DNA of 57,599 nt from Bacteroidota bacterium (GTDB lineage Bacteria; Bacteroidota; Bacteroidia; Cytophagales; Cyclobacteriaceae), in assembly GCA_947470895.1 (NCBI GenBank), contig CANIVF010000023.1, positions 1 to 57,599 of the forward strand, written 5' to 3'. The notes beneath the pieces are model-generated. The model was not told the origin of the DNA, did not search any database, and worked only from the letters and a program-made list of their open reading frames with translations. This document shows positions 1 through 9,202 of the stretch, one piece after another; within the stretch, counting starts at the first letter, position 1, and every line of letters begins with the position of its first letter. Position numbers and translations under genes: made by a program.

Positions 1-1772
1 CGGGTAATGGAAAATGGTCTCCATTGTATCCTGATAATCTTCCTCCAGTTATCAACATTGGTCAGGGGTCACCGACCAATTTTATGAGTGGTTCCAGTGC
101 AAAGTTCCCAGATAAGTACAAGAAAGCATTGTTTGCCTTCGACTGGAGCTTTGGTATCATTTACGCTATACATCTTACACCACAAGGTGCTTCTTATAGT
201 GCCGAAGCAGAAGAGTTTTTATCGGGCTCACCTCTTCCATTAACTGATGGAGCGATAGGTCCCGATGGTGCGATGTATTTTCTTACAGGAGGAAGAAGAC
301 TGGAGTCTGACCTCTATCGTGTCATTGCTATTGAAGATAAAGCAGCAGTAACAGAAACAAAAAATGAAACGGCATCCATCAATGAAGCCAGTCAGCTAAG
401 AAGAACCCTGGAGCAATATCATGAACCTAAAAAAGGAGCTGTTGATATTGCATGGCCGAACTTAAAGCATGAAGATCGATTTGTGCGCTATGCAGCGCGC
501 ATCGCGGTAGAGCATCAACCCGTTGCCGAGTGGCAGGATCGCGCTTTGAATGAAACTGATCCGGAAGCACTTTCTCTCGCTATGATTTCGTTGGCACGTC
601 ATGGCAAACCTGCCTTGAAGAATAAAATCATTCAGTCACTGGTGAAGGTGGATTTTGATAAACTCACTCCATCACAAAAGATTGATATCGTTCGTGCATT
701 TGAAGTGATGATCTTCCGTATGGGCAAACCAGAAGGCGCAGCGAAAGATCAGGTGGTGGCCTACCTTGATAAACATTATCCTTCCTCGGCCAATGAACTG
801 GATCGCGAGCTCAGCAAGGTATTGGTTTACATTGATGCACCGGGAGCAGTGGATAAAACATTAACGCTACTGGCAACCGCCAAAGATGATCCGATGGATA
901 AGACAGTAAGTTCTTCCAGTGACCTGATCATGAGAAACCCGCAATACGGTTTAGACATCGCACGCATGTTGTCCAATGTTCCTCCAGCTCAACAAACTTA
1001 TTTAGCTACCGTACTTTCAGAGGCCGGCTCCGGATGGACACCTGAACTTCATGAAAAATATTTTAAGTGGATGGCCAACGCATTTACGTATAAAGGAGGT
1101 GTGAGCTATGTTGGTTTTATTGATAAGGCACGAAGAAAAGCACTGGCACATACACCGAAAGATAGAATGGGTTATTATGATACCCTTTCAGGTGCAGCCC
1201 TTTTAACAGAATCAGGTAATGATCTTGCTGACCGACCTCGACCAAAAGGTCCGGGAAAAAGACGCACACTGGAGGAAGCATTGGAGCTGCTGGAGGAGCC
1301 GCTCGCAAACCGCGATTTTGAAAATGGAAAGAACATGTTCGATGCTACATTGTGTAGTTCTTGTCATAGTATGCGTGGTACGGGTGGTGCCATTGGTCCT
1401 GATCTCACTCAGGTAGGATCTCGTTTTTCACCGAAGGATATTCTCGAACACACCCTTGATCCGAATAAAGAAATTTCAGATCAATATGCAGCCACCGTTT
1501 TCATCATGAAGGATGGAAGTTCTATTGTAGGCAGACTGATCAATGAAGAGAATGAAAAATATTTTGTTTCACAGAATCCGTTTACACCTCAATCCTTACG
1601 GGAAGTTCCCAAGGCGGACGTATCATCCACGAAGTTATCCAAAGTTTCATTAATGCTTCCTGGATTACTAGGCCAATTGAATGATGAAGAAATTAAAGAC
1701 ATTATTGCTTACCTGGTAGCGGGTGGAAATCCGGATCATGCAGTGTATAAGGGAAAAATAGTAAACAACTAA
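1..1772 (+). CDS. Haem-binding dehydrogenase-like protein, 3' part (5' end outside window)
   Basis: The reading frame is open to the left edge: bases 3-23 translate in frame with the first possible start, a TTG at 24. This is therefore the end of a longer gene, with at least 582 residues visible. About the first 110 residues look like the tail of a beta-propeller region. A helical HEAT-like stretch follows (about 120-400). The C-terminal haem domain has CSSCH at about 444-448, counted from base 24, and GPDLTQVG after it. This order is typical of the large exported membrane-bound dehydrogenase / Pirellula-Verrucomicrobium-type haem-binding family, thought to pass electrons from an organic, often sugar-like substrate to the respiratory chain. 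The substrate is unknown. It heads a same-strand run of sugar genes reaching 9167, which suggests a periplasmic oxidation step for that module. Family assignment is fairly secure; function is inferred. Confidence 0.85.
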   Translation, partial: GNGKWSPLYPDNLPPVINIGQGSPTNFMSGSSAKFPDKYKKALFAFDWSFGIIYAIHLTPQGASYSAEAEEFLSGSPLPLTDGAIGPDGAMYFLTGGRRLESDLYRVIAIEDKAAVTETKNETASINEASQLRRTLEQYHEPKKGAVDIAWPNLKHEDRFVRYAARIAVEHQPVAEWQDRALNETDPEALSLAMISLARHGKPALKNKIIQSLVKVDFDKLTPSQKIDIVRAFEVMIFRMGKPEGAAKDQVVAYLDKHYPSSANELDRELSKVLVYIDAPGAVDKTLTLLATAKDDPMDKTVSSSSDLIMRNPQYGLDIARMLSNVPPAQQTYLATVLSEAGSGWTPELHEKYFKWMANAFTYKGGVSYVGFIDKARRKALAHTPKDRMGYYDTLSGAALLTESGNDLADRPRPKGPGKRRTLEEALELLEEPLANRDFENGKNMFDATLCSSCHSMRGTGGAIGPDLTQVGSRFSPKDILEHTLDPNKEISDQYAATVFIMKDGSSIVGRLINEENEKYFVSQNPFTPQSLREVPKADVSSTKLSKVSLMLPGLLGQLNDEEIKDIIAYLVAGGNPDHAVYKGKIVNN

Positions 1773-1832
1773 ATAGTGAATTATTTCATGCCGTGTTTTC
1801 TGGAGATATCCACGAAGATAAACCTTAGTTGA

Positions 1833-2975
1833 ATGAAGCGGTATCAATTCGTTTTTACAGTACTTGCTATAGTGCCATTACTCTCATTTCAACCTCCCGG
1901 TGAGTTGAGATTCAGAAAGCAAATGATTGCTTCTGAAAGTAATGAAACGGTGGGTGTGTTTGATGTGAATGGTGATCAACAGCTGGATATTGTATCGGGT
2001 AGCTACTGGTATGAAGGCCCTTTATTTTTAAAGCGTCACTTTATTGGTAATGTACAACGAGTAGGAGAGTATTATGATGATTTCTCCACCATACCCATGG
2101 ATGTGAACGGAGATGGAAACATGGATTTCGTTACCGGAGGTTGGTTTGATGAAACACTCCGTTGGCGAGAAAATCCAGGTGATAATAAAGAGTGGAGACT
2201 GAATGATATCGTAAAAACGGGTAACATTGAAACCACCCGCGCCTGGGATGTTGATGGAGATGGATTTCAAGAAATCGTGCCTAATACTCCGAATAAACCA
2301 TTGGCATTTTATACGTTGCAACGCGATGGTAATGGAAAAGCAACGGGACAGTTTTCAAAAACGCAGGTAGCCGAAACACATGGCCACGGACTTGGCTTTG
2401 GTGATATCAATGGTGATGGGAGGAATGACTTTATTATTTCCAAAGGCTGGCTCGAAGCTCCTGAGGACAGAAAAAATAAACCTTGGAAACTTCATGCTGA
2501 TTTTGAATTTGGTAGCGCGAGCATTCCTGTTATTGTTGCCGATGTAAATCGCGATGGACTTAACGACCTGATCGTTGGACAAGGCCATAACTATGGATTG
2601 GACTGGTATCAGCAAAAGCGTGAAGGAAAAACGATTACGTTTATCAAGCACGTGATTGATCCTTACAATTCACAATATCACACAATGGAATGGGTTAATA
2701 TAGATAGTGATGGAGAGATGGAGTTAGTGACCGGTCATCGCTATCGCGCACACAACGGAAATGACCCGGGTGATAATAATGTTCCTGCACTCTATTACTT
2801 TAAATGGAATGGTGAATCATTTACGAAAAACGTGATCAGTTATGGTTCGTTTGGTGAAGGTAAAGGCACAGGAGTATTTTTCACTATCGCAGATTTACAC
2901 AAAACGGGTAGAAATGATATTATTGTTGCCGGTAAGGATGGTTTATGTGTTTTTTTTAATTTGGGTAGTGAATAA
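1833..2975 (+). CDS. Exported VCBS/FG-GAP repeat protein
   Basis: A 380-residue protein with a short hydrophobic leader (about residues 4-20) and at least six repeats of the calcium-binding type DxNxDGxxD, for example DVNGDGNMDF, DVDGDGFQEI, DINGDGRNDF and DVNRDGLNDL. These are FG-GAP/VCBS repeats, which fold into a beta-propeller similar to that of alpha-integrins. Such proteins are extracytoplasmic and are often encoded next to cytochrome- and dehydrogenase-type genes in Bacteroidota, Planctomycetota and Verrucomicrobiota. No catalytic domain is visible. It lies 60 bases after the haem-binding gene on the same strand and is followed 20 bases later by the DUF4432 gene, so co-transcription is likely. 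A carbohydrate-binding or scaffold role is inference only. Confidence 0.85.
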   Translation: MKRYQFVFTVLAIVPLLSFQPPGELRFRKQMIASESNETVGVFDVNGDQQLDIVSGSYWYEGPLFLKRHFIGNVQRVGEYYDDFSTIPMDVNGDGNMDFVTGGWFDETLRWRENPGDNKEWRLNDIVKTGNIETTRAWDVDGDGFQEIVPNTPNKPLAFYTLQRDGNGKATGQFSKTQVAETHGHGLGFGDINGDGRNDFIISKGWLEAPEDRKNKPWKLHADFEFGSASIPVIVADVNRDGLNDLIVGQGHNYGLDWYQQKREGKTITFIKHVIDPYNSQYHTMEWVNIDSDGEMELVTGHRYRAHNGNDPGDNNVPALYYFKWNGESFTKNVISYGSFGEGKGTGVFFTIADLHKTGRNDIIVAGKDGLCVFFNLGSE

Positions 2976-2995
2976 TCATTAAAAATATAATTCAA

Positions 2996-4048
2996 TTGAC
3001 ACCACCACCCTGGACCAATAAAATTTCTAACCATGCTCAACTCGGAGGCATCGAAACTTCTGTGATAGATAATGGGGCAGGCCGCGGAACACGCATTGCC
3101 TGGATCAATACAGGAACGGGCTTTCGTTACAAAGTAGTTATTGACAGGGCGATGGATGTCGCAGATGCATTTTATAATCAACATAGCATTGGCTGGATAA
3201 GTCATTTAGGAATTACAACTCCTCAACCTTTTTCCAGTCATGGTGCGGATTGGCTCAGAACATTTGGTGGAGGATTGCTGGTGACTTGTGGTCTGGAACA
3301 TTTCGGTCCACCAGAAAAGGATTTATTTGGTGAGCGCGGTGTGCATGGGCTGATCAGCAACATGCCGGCAGAAATTGAATCCATCATTCAACCTGATCCT
3401 GTAGCAGGTAAGATGGACATGAGCATTACGGGAATTATAAAACAGACACAGATATTCGGACCATCCTTTGAACTCAGACGCACATTGTCGGGAACACTTG
3501 GAGAGTCCTCTATTCGAATTCATGATGAAGTAGTGAATAGAGGGAATACTCCAACGCCACACATGCTATTGTATCATTTCAATTTTGGCTGGCCACTGAT
3601 TGATGAAGGAACAGAAATCATCTGGGACGGTCAATGGCAGCCTGCAAAATGTGATAGCCGGATTTTTAAGGAAGGTGTAGACTTCAAAACTTGTCGTGCC
3701 CCAATGGAAGAGCATAATGCAGGAGGAGAGGATGTTGCCTTCATTGATATTGCCTCAGACGCTATGGGTATGTGCCAAAGTGGTTTATATAATCGTAAAC
3801 TTGATCTAGGTGTTGTTATTCGGTTTCCTAAAAAACAATTACCATGGTTGAACAACTGGCAACATTTTGGAAAAGGTGAATATGTAGTGGGTGTTGAACC
3901 AGCCACCAGTCCAGTAATAGGTCAAGCAAAAGCACGCGAACAAAATCAACTCATGATGGTAGCCCCTGGCGAAACATTGAGTTATGATGTAGAATTGAAA
4001 GTGCTTTCCGGTGAAAATATGAATGAAACCTTAAGAAATAAATTGTAA
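2996..4048 (+). CDS. DUF4432 family aldose-1-epimerase-like protein
   Basis: A 350-residue soluble protein without a signal peptide. The N-terminal part (WTNKISNHAQLGGIETSVIDNG) and the segments FGGGLLVTCGL and MLLYHFNFGWPLIDEG fit the DUF4432 branch of the galactose-mutarotase-like superfamily, beta-sandwich proteins that bind or epimerise sugars. The only usable start is a TTG at 2996, because no in-frame ATG lies between the upstream stop and residue 53 (MDVADAF); the conserved N-terminus would be lost if a later ATG were used. It sits 20 bases behind the VCBS gene and 11 bases before the cupin gene, so it is probably part of one operon. A cytoplasmic sugar epimerase is the best guess. Substrate unknown. 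Confidence 0.85.
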   Translation: MTPPPWTNKISNHAQLGGIETSVIDNGAGRGTRIAWINTGTGFRYKVVIDRAMDVADAFYNQHSIGWISHLGITTPQPFSSHGADWLRTFGGGLLVTCGLEHFGPPEKDLFGERGVHGLISNMPAEIESIIQPDPVAGKMDMSITGIIKQTQIFGPSFELRRTLSGTLGESSIRIHDEVVNRGNTPTPHMLLYHFNFGWPLIDEGTEIIWDGQWQPAKCDSRIFKEGVDFKTCRAPMEEHNAGGEDVAFIDIASDAMGMCQSGLYNRKLDLGVVIRFPKKQLPWLNNWQHFGKGEYVVGVEPATSPVIGQAKAREQNQLMMVAPGETLSYDVELKVLSGENMNETLRNKL

Positions 4049-4059
4049 AATCACATCCG

Positions 4060-5283
4060 ATGAAAATAACGAAAAAGGAAGGCCTCGCAGCAAAAGCCTT
4101 AGAACAAGGAAAGGGAATATTAAGATTAGCGCCTACTTGGGTACCACGCTCGTTTTGTGTGCCTGGCAGAAGAATAAAATTACATCCTGATGATTATTAT
4201 GTGCTTGGTGGAAATCGTGGAGGAATTGATGAACGCTGGTTATCATCCACAACACCTGCGAAGAATGGTCCGTTAACGGGAGAGTTTGAAGGCTTGAGTC
4301 CGGTAGTATATAAAGATGGTGACAGCGAAGTATTGTTGTTATTGAAAGATGTGATTGATGAATTGAAAGGGGCAATCATCGGAGATCGCCTCTGGAATCA
4401 GCATAAGAGTTGGCCGATGTATTCGAAGTTCTTTGATAATATGGGGCCGCTTCCTCACCATGTTCATCACAACGATAAGAAGGCCGCACTCATTGGTCAG
4501 TTGGGAAAACCAGAAGCGTATTATTTTCCTCCACAATTGAATAATCATGGTGGCGATTTTCCCTATACATTTTTCGGAATTTCACCAGGAACAACCAAAG
4601 CACAAATCCGTGAGTGTCTGGTCAACTTTACCAAAGGCGATAATAAGATCACCAACTATTCATCCGCTTTCAAACTAGAGCCTGGCACAGGTTGGGATGT
4701 ACCTCCAGGCATGCTTCACGCACCGGGTAGTATGTGTACCTATGAACCGCAAAAAGCATCGGATGTGTTTGCCATGTATCAGTCTCTCGTAAATGAGGCG
4801 ATCATTCCTGAAGAACTATTGTGGAATGGAACGCCAATAGATAAGGTCGGTGATTATGATGAATTGATTGACGTTCTCGACTGGGAACTCAACACAGATC
4901 CAAATATTCTTCAAACGCGCTTCATGGCTACGAAGCCTGTGCGCGCCATCGATGAAATGAAAGCGCAGGGATATGTAGAGAACTGGGTGTGTTATAAATC
5001 AGAGGCATTCAGCGCCAAAGAACTTACGGTGGCACCGGGTGCTACGGTTACCATCAAAGACAGCGCAGCGTATGGTATCATTGTGATGCAGGGACATGGC
5101 ACCATGGGAGTTTGGAACATTGAAACTCCGGCTTTGATCCGGTACGGCCAACTGACCAATGATGAATATTTCATCACTGAAAAAACAGCACAGGATGGCG
5201 TAAAGATTACGAATCCTTCGGCCACCGATCCAATTGTAATGCTCAAACATTTTGGCCCAAACAATCCAGACCTGATACTATAA
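4060..5283 (+). CDS. Cupin-type phosphomannose-isomerase-like protein
   Basis: A 407-residue cytoplasmic protein. The segment GPLPHHVHHND near residues 129-139 has clustered histidines as in metal-binding cupins. PGTGWDVPPGMLHAPG further on resembles the second cupin box of class I mannose-6-phosphate isomerases, and the C-terminal 90 residues look like another beta-barrel. Homologues in sugar-catabolic loci are often labelled as cupins or as homogentisate-dioxygenase-like by superfamily only. There is nothing here that supports a dioxygenase role. It starts 11 bases after DUF4432, and the following spacer (5284-5365) carries a degenerate repeat. A sugar isomerase acting between the oxidised sugar and central metabolism is inference. 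Confidence 0.8.
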   Translation: MKITKKEGLAAKALEQGKGILRLAPTWVPRSFCVPGRRIKLHPDDYYVLGGNRGGIDERWLSSTTPAKNGPLTGEFEGLSPVVYKDGDSEVLLLLKDVIDELKGAIIGDRLWNQHKSWPMYSKFFDNMGPLPHHVHHNDKKAALIGQLGKPEAYYFPPQLNNHGGDFPYTFFGISPGTTKAQIRECLVNFTKGDNKITNYSSAFKLEPGTGWDVPPGMLHAPGSMCTYEPQKASDVFAMYQSLVNEAIIPEELLWNGTPIDKVGDYDELIDVLDWELNTDPNILQTRFMATKPVRAIDEMKAQGYVENWVCYKSEAFSAKELTVAPGATVTIKDSAAYGIIVMQGHGTMGVWNIETPALIRYGQLTNDEYFITEKTAQDGVKITNPSATDPIVMLKHFGPNNPDLIL

Positions 5284-5365
5284 ACCTTAAACTATGAACT
5301 TTTAGCATTAAGCTTTCTGCTTTAAACTTTTTATTCTAAACTTTCCAATTTAAACTTCCTCATCT
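5284..5365. repeat. Degenerate short-word repeat, TTTAAACTTT type
   Basis: The whole 82-base spacer between the cupin gene and the TIM-barrel gene is built from about six imperfect copies of a (T)TTAAACTTT-like word at roughly 11-15-base spacing. Copies read as CTTAAACT, TGAACTTTT, TTAAGCTTTC, TTTAAACTTTTT, CTAAACTTTCC and TTTAAACTTCC. The word is near-palindromic around TTTAAA. No ORF or terminator is visible. It may be a degenerate intergenic repeat of the kind scattered in Bacteroidota genomes. Confidence 0.6.
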
Positions 5366-6400
5366 ATGTCAGAAAATAATTATCCCAAACTTCATAATGC
5401 CACTTGGCCTGGCGTTGTAGGAAAAGGTCCTGATTCAGAACCAGCCATTCCATTCGACACGATGCTTCAATTGACCGCCAACGCGGAAGTGAATGGCATT
5501 AAGTTCGATGGTGTTGATCTCGGCCTTTTTGGTCCGCACATTGACCTTGCTACGTTCACTGATGATGACACCAAAAAGCTTGCAGATAAATTAAAAGGTC
5601 TCAAACTGAATGTGGGTAGTCTGGTAGCACCTATCTGGGGCGGTCCTGCAATGGGCAGCCAGGAAGAGCGAGCTACGTTTGTTGATATGGTGCGCAAGTC
5701 GTGTGAGTTTGGAAAACGTCTGCGTGAGTTAGGCGTTCGTCATTATGGAGTGGTGCGCATTGATTCTGCCAGCTCGCCTGAAAAGTGGTCGGCTGATCCT
5801 GTTGGCAATACAAAACTCATCGCTCAAACATTTCGTGAAGCGTGTGATGTAGCTGCCGACTTTGGAGAGAAGCTTGCTGCTGAAGGTGAAATCTGCTGGG
5901 GTGGTATGCATAGCTGGAGAGCGATGTTGAATACGCTCGAAGCAGTAGATCGTCCGAACATCGGCTTTCAGGCCGACATGGCACACACGTTATTGTACAC
6001 GATGGGTTATAACAGTCCCGAAGACCGCATCCTACCAAAAGATTTTGATTGGAAGGATCAGAAGACTTTAGACGAAGCTCTTAAAACTTTAACGAAAGCA
6101 CTTCGACCATGGACAATTGATTTTCACGTTGCGCAAAATGATGGTTCGGTGTTCGGTTCAGGCTCACATGATAAAACAGGTCGTCATTGCCAGGCTACAG
6201 ATCCCAACGGTAAACTTGATATTGCTCATCATGCAGGCTACTGGCTGCGTGATGAACATGGTAATCTCACCAAAGCGTTCAAGCATATCTGCTGGGATGG
6301 GTGTATGTTCCCGAATGTGGAGATGAATCGTCAGCAAACCTGGAATGCTATTCTGGCTACGATGATTAAGGTGCGAGATGCGCATGGATGGAATGAATAA
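5366..6400 (+). CDS. Sugar isomerase/epimerase, TIM-barrel family
   Basis: A 344-residue soluble protein of the AP-endonuclease-2 / xylose-isomerase-like TIM-barrel superfamily. Likely metal-ligand segments lie at beta-strand ends: [12 protein letters not shown] near residue 173, [12 protein letters not shown] near 200 and [10 protein letters not shown] near 251. Members convert or epimerise sugars, sugar acids or keto-sugars using a divalent metal. There is no signal peptide, so it acts in the cytoplasm. The ATG at 5366 follows the repeat-filled spacer. The next gene is a Gfo/Idh/MocA dehydrogenase, the partner usually seen with these barrels. The exact substrate cannot be read from the sequence. 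Confidence 0.88.
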   Translation: MSENNYPKLHNATWPGVVGKGPDSEPAIPFDTMLQLTANAEVNGIKFDGVDLGLFGPHIDLATFTDDDTKKLADKLKGLKLNVGSLVAPIWGGPAMGSQEERATFVDMVRKSCEFGKRLRELGVRHYGVVRIDSASSPEKWSADPVGNTKLIAQTFREACDVAADFGEKLAAEGEICWGGMHSWRAMLNTLEAVDRPNIGFQADMAHTLLYTMGYNSPEDRILPKDFDWKDQKTLDEALKTLTKALRPWTIDFHVAQNDGSVFGSGSHDKTGRHCQATDPNGKLDIAHHAGYWLRDEHGNLTKAFKHICWDGCMFPNVEMNRQQTWNAILATMIKVRDAHGWNE

Positions 6401-6498
6401 CAAAATAGGAATTGACAACAATGTTAGTGCTGAATAAATTTTCAATTGACCATTGTCAACTGTCAATTAAAATTCAATCATAAATTAAAATTTAGAAT
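6401..6498. repeat. Degenerate short-word repeat, TTGAC/GTCAA type
   Basis: The 98-base spacer contains alternating direct and inverted copies of one word: AATTGACAACAATG at about 6409-6422, CAATTGAC at 6443-6450, CATTGTCAA at 6451-6459 and TGTCAATT at 6461-6468. AATTGAC (6444-6450) and GTCAATT (6462-6468) form an inverted repeat. The rest is AT-rich. No ORF is seen. It is a different word from the one in the preceding spacer, but of similar length and style. Confidence 0.55.
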
Positions 6499-7659
6499 AT
6501 GAGCAACAAAAAACAACTACGAATAGGATTAGTAGGAACAGGATTCATGGGCAGGACACACTCCAACGGTTATAATCGTGTCGGTAACTTCTTCCCTGAA
6601 CTTCAAGTTCAGCCTGTATTAAAAGCAGTTTGTGCACGCAGCGAAGATAAAGTTAAGGTATTCGCAGAGCAATGGGGTTATGAATCAGTAGAAACTGATT
6701 GGAAAAAATTAGTGGCGCGTAATGACATTGATGCCATTGATATCTGCACACCCAATGATACACATGCTGAAATTGCCATCGCGGCAGCGGCAGCAGGTAA
6801 AATGATTTTATGTGAAAAACCTTTGTCAAGAACCTTGGCAGAAGGACAACACATGGTGGACGCAATTAAGAAAGCGAACGTTGCCAATACGGTATGGTAT
6901 AACTATAGAAGGCTTCCTGCAGTAACACTGGCAAAGCAGATCGTTGCCTCCGGAAAGCTGGGACGTATCTTTCATTACCGTGCAAATTTTTTGCAAGACT
7001 GGACGATCAGTGCTGATCTTCCACAGGGAGGAACAGGTTTATGGCGTCTTGATTCAGACGTTGCTGGTTCAGGAGTGACGGGCGACTTACTCGCGCATTG
7101 CATCGACACTGCCATGTGGCTGAATGGAGGTATTAAAGATGTATCTGCTATGACAGAAACATTCATTAAAGATCGCGTTCATCAACTCACTGGCAAAGTG
7201 CAAAAGGTGGGTATTGATGATGCTTGTCTTTTTCATTGTCATTTTGAAAATGGGTCACTGGGTTTGTTCGAATCTACGCGTTATGCTCGCGGACATAAAG
7301 CGTTGTATACCTTCGAGATCAACGGAGAGCATGCATCCATACGCTGGGATCTTCATGATCTGAACCGACTTGAATATTTTGATCATAAGGATGATTCGAT
7401 TGTACGCGGCTGGCGCTCCATACATGTCACTGATGGAGATCAACCGTATATGGATAAATGGTGGGTTCCAGGATTAGGCATTGGTTATGAACACAGCTTC
7501 GTTCACCAGGTAGCAGACTTCTTAAAAAGTCTGGAAACAGGACAGCCATGTTCGCCTACTTTTCAGGAGGCGTTAGAAACACAAAAAGTATGTGAGGCTG
7601 TTATCAACTCTGCCAACTCCCGCAGCTGGAAAGATACTGGTGTGGACTGGAAGGGATAA
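6499..7659 (+). CDS. Gfo/Idh/MocA family NAD(P)-dependent oxidoreductase
   Basis: A 386-residue cytoplasmic dehydrogenase. The N-terminus has a Rossmann motif ([12 protein letters not shown], about residues 9-20) and the family hallmark EKP at 106-108, whose lysine is the usual catalytic residue. The C-terminal half is the alpha/beta substrate domain, with the [11 protein letters not shown] segment that holds the usual family histidine. Members oxidise or reduce hydroxyl groups of sugars, inositols and their derivatives; several are glycoside-3-dehydrogenases. Here it follows a TIM-barrel isomerase and precedes a sugar permease, so it is probably the central redox step of this module. Substrate and direction are unknown. 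Confidence 0.93.
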   Translation: MSNKKQLRIGLVGTGFMGRTHSNGYNRVGNFFPELQVQPVLKAVCARSEDKVKVFAEQWGYESVETDWKKLVARNDIDAIDICTPNDTHAEIAIAAAAAGKMILCEKPLSRTLAEGQHMVDAIKKANVANTVWYNYRRLPAVTLAKQIVASGKLGRIFHYRANFLQDWTISADLPQGGTGLWRLDSDVAGSGVTGDLLAHCIDTAMWLNGGIKDVSAMTETFIKDRVHQLTGKVQKVGIDDACLFHCHFENGSLGLFESTRYARGHKALYTFEINGEHASIRWDLHDLNRLEYFDHKDDSIVRGWRSIHVTDGDQPYMDKWWVPGLGIGYEHSFVHQVADFLKSLETGQPCSPTFQEALETQKVCEAVINSANSRSWKDTGVDWKG

Positions 7660-7760
7660 TTTGGTTGTTGCTAAATACTGGATTCTTGACATTAGAACTA
7701 CAAGCATCTAGTATCCAGTGACCTTATTCGAAATTACCATACAACTCTTATTACAAGTCC
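7660..7760. repeat. Degenerate short-word repeat, TACTGGAT/ATCCAGT type
   Basis: The 101-base spacer before the permease gene contains ACTGGAT at 7677-7683 and its reverse complement ATCCAGT at 7713-7719, with related words (TTCTTGACATTAGAA, CATCTAGTATCC) between them. It can form a weak 7-bp hairpin with a loop of about 29 bases, and no T-run follows. It is the third successive spacer in this operon made of its own degenerate repeat word. Confidence 0.5.
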
Positions 7761-9167
7761 ATGAGTTCTTCAGTTCAGTATAACAAGCAGTTTATTTTAC
7801 TCGTAAGTTTAACCGCTGCTATGGGCGGTTTTCTTTTTGGTTATGATTGGGTAGTGATCGGTGGTGCAAAACCATTCTATGAACCTTTCTTTCAACTTGA
7901 AACAGCAACTGAAAAAGGTTGGGGTACAAGTTCTGCCTTGATTGGTTGTATGGTGGGCGCATTGGCATGTGTATTCATGGCGGATAAATATGGACGAAAG
8001 CGTCTGCTCATTATTGCTGGTCTTCTCTTCACGATTTCAGCGATTGGCACTGCGCTGGCAACTACTTTTTTCTGGTTTAATTTTTATCGCATTGTAGGCG
8101 GTGTTGCTATGGGAATTGCCTTGAATCTTTCTCCTATGTACATCGCAGAAATTGCTCCACCTGAAAAGCGTGGTATGTATGTTTCCATCAATCAACTACT
8201 CATCATGTTAGGTGTATTGATGGCCCAGATAGTAAACTGGCAAATCGCATTGATGGATACTGACTTATCAGTAAATGCAACGAATGAAACCATTGCTCAA
8301 AGCTGGAGCGGATTATATGGATGGAGATGGATGTTTGGTGCTGAGACACTGCCCGCAATACTCTTTTTTTTGTTGATGTTTTTTGTTCCGGAAAGTGTAC
8401 GATGGCTAGTTAAAAATGGTCAGGTTGAAAAGGCTGAACAAATTCTGTTAAAAATAGGAGGAAAGGACTACGCAGCACAACAAATCAATGATGTTCAGTC
8501 AACGGTATCGCGTGACGATGTCGGACATGTTAATTTAAAGGAGTTATTAAGTCCGCGTATCTTACGATTGTTAGGTATTGGGGTGTTCTTATCTTTTCTT
8601 CAACAATGGAGTGGATTAAATGTGGTGATCTATTATGCATCCGACATCTTTCAGGCAGCCGGTTATAACCTGAAAGAGATGATGTTGAATATTGTTGTGA
8701 TTGGTGGAGTGATGGTGCTATCCGTAATTGTTACCATGATGACGGTAGATAAATTAGGGAGAAAGACATTATTGCTCTTTGGTACAGCTTCCATGGCGGT
8801 TGTTTATGCGCTGATCGGATATTGTTTTTATTCAAACTATAACGGCCTTGTCATCGTGTTATTGGTTTTGGCAAATGTCATGTTCTATTCTATTACGCTC
8901 GCTCCCTTACTATGGGTAGTGTTATCCGAAATCTTTCCGAACCGGATACGTGGTGCTGCCATGTCGATTGCTGCATTGGCACATTGGGTGGGTAACTTTT
9001 CTCTGACGTTTACTTTTCCTGCGATCAAAGAAAATTTAGGGTGGGCAAGTAACTTTTGGCTTTATGGCTTGATCTGTGCCGTTGGTTTCATTGTCATCTA
9101 TTTGATTTTACCCGAAACAAAAGGAAAGACTTTAGAAGAGATTGAACTTCAGGTGGTGAAGAAATAG
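7761..9167 (+). CDS. Sugar porter family MFS transporter
   Basis: A 468-residue inner-membrane protein with about 12 hydrophobic segments. It carries the sugar-porter signatures: DKYGRKR in the loop after helix 2, RWMFGAETLP and PESVRWL at the end of the first half, QQWSGLNVVIYY near residue 284 in helix 7, and PETKGKTLEEIE near 451 at the C-terminus. Proteins of this family are usually proton symporters or facilitators for hexoses, pentoses or inositols. It closes the first sugar module and probably imports the sugar, possibly already oxidised, that the upstream cytoplasmic enzymes process. It ends 35 bases from the convergent serine hydrolase. Confidence 0.95.
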   Translation: MSSSVQYNKQFILLVSLTAAMGGFLFGYDWVVIGGAKPFYEPFFQLETATEKGWGTSSALIGCMVGALACVFMADKYGRKRLLIIAGLLFTISAIGTALATTFFWFNFYRIVGGVAMGIALNLSPMYIAEIAPPEKRGMYVSINQLLIMLGVLMAQIVNWQIALMDTDLSVNATNETIAQSWSGLYGWRWMFGAETLPAILFFLLMFFVPESVRWLVKNGQVEKAEQILLKIGGKDYAAQQINDVQSTVSRDDVGHVNLKELLSPRILRLLGIGVFLSFLQQWSGLNVVIYYASDIFQAAGYNLKEMMLNIVVIGGVMVLSVIVTMMTVDKLGRKTLLLFGTASMAVVYALIGYCFYSNYNGLVIVLLVLANVMFYSITLAPLLWVVLSEIFPNRIRGAAMSIAALAHWVGNFSLTFTFPAIKENLGWASNFWLYGLICAVGFIVIYLILPETKGKTLEEIELQVVKK

Positions 9168-9202
9168 CATGCTAAAATGATGCAAATAGGTTTGATTATT
9201 CT

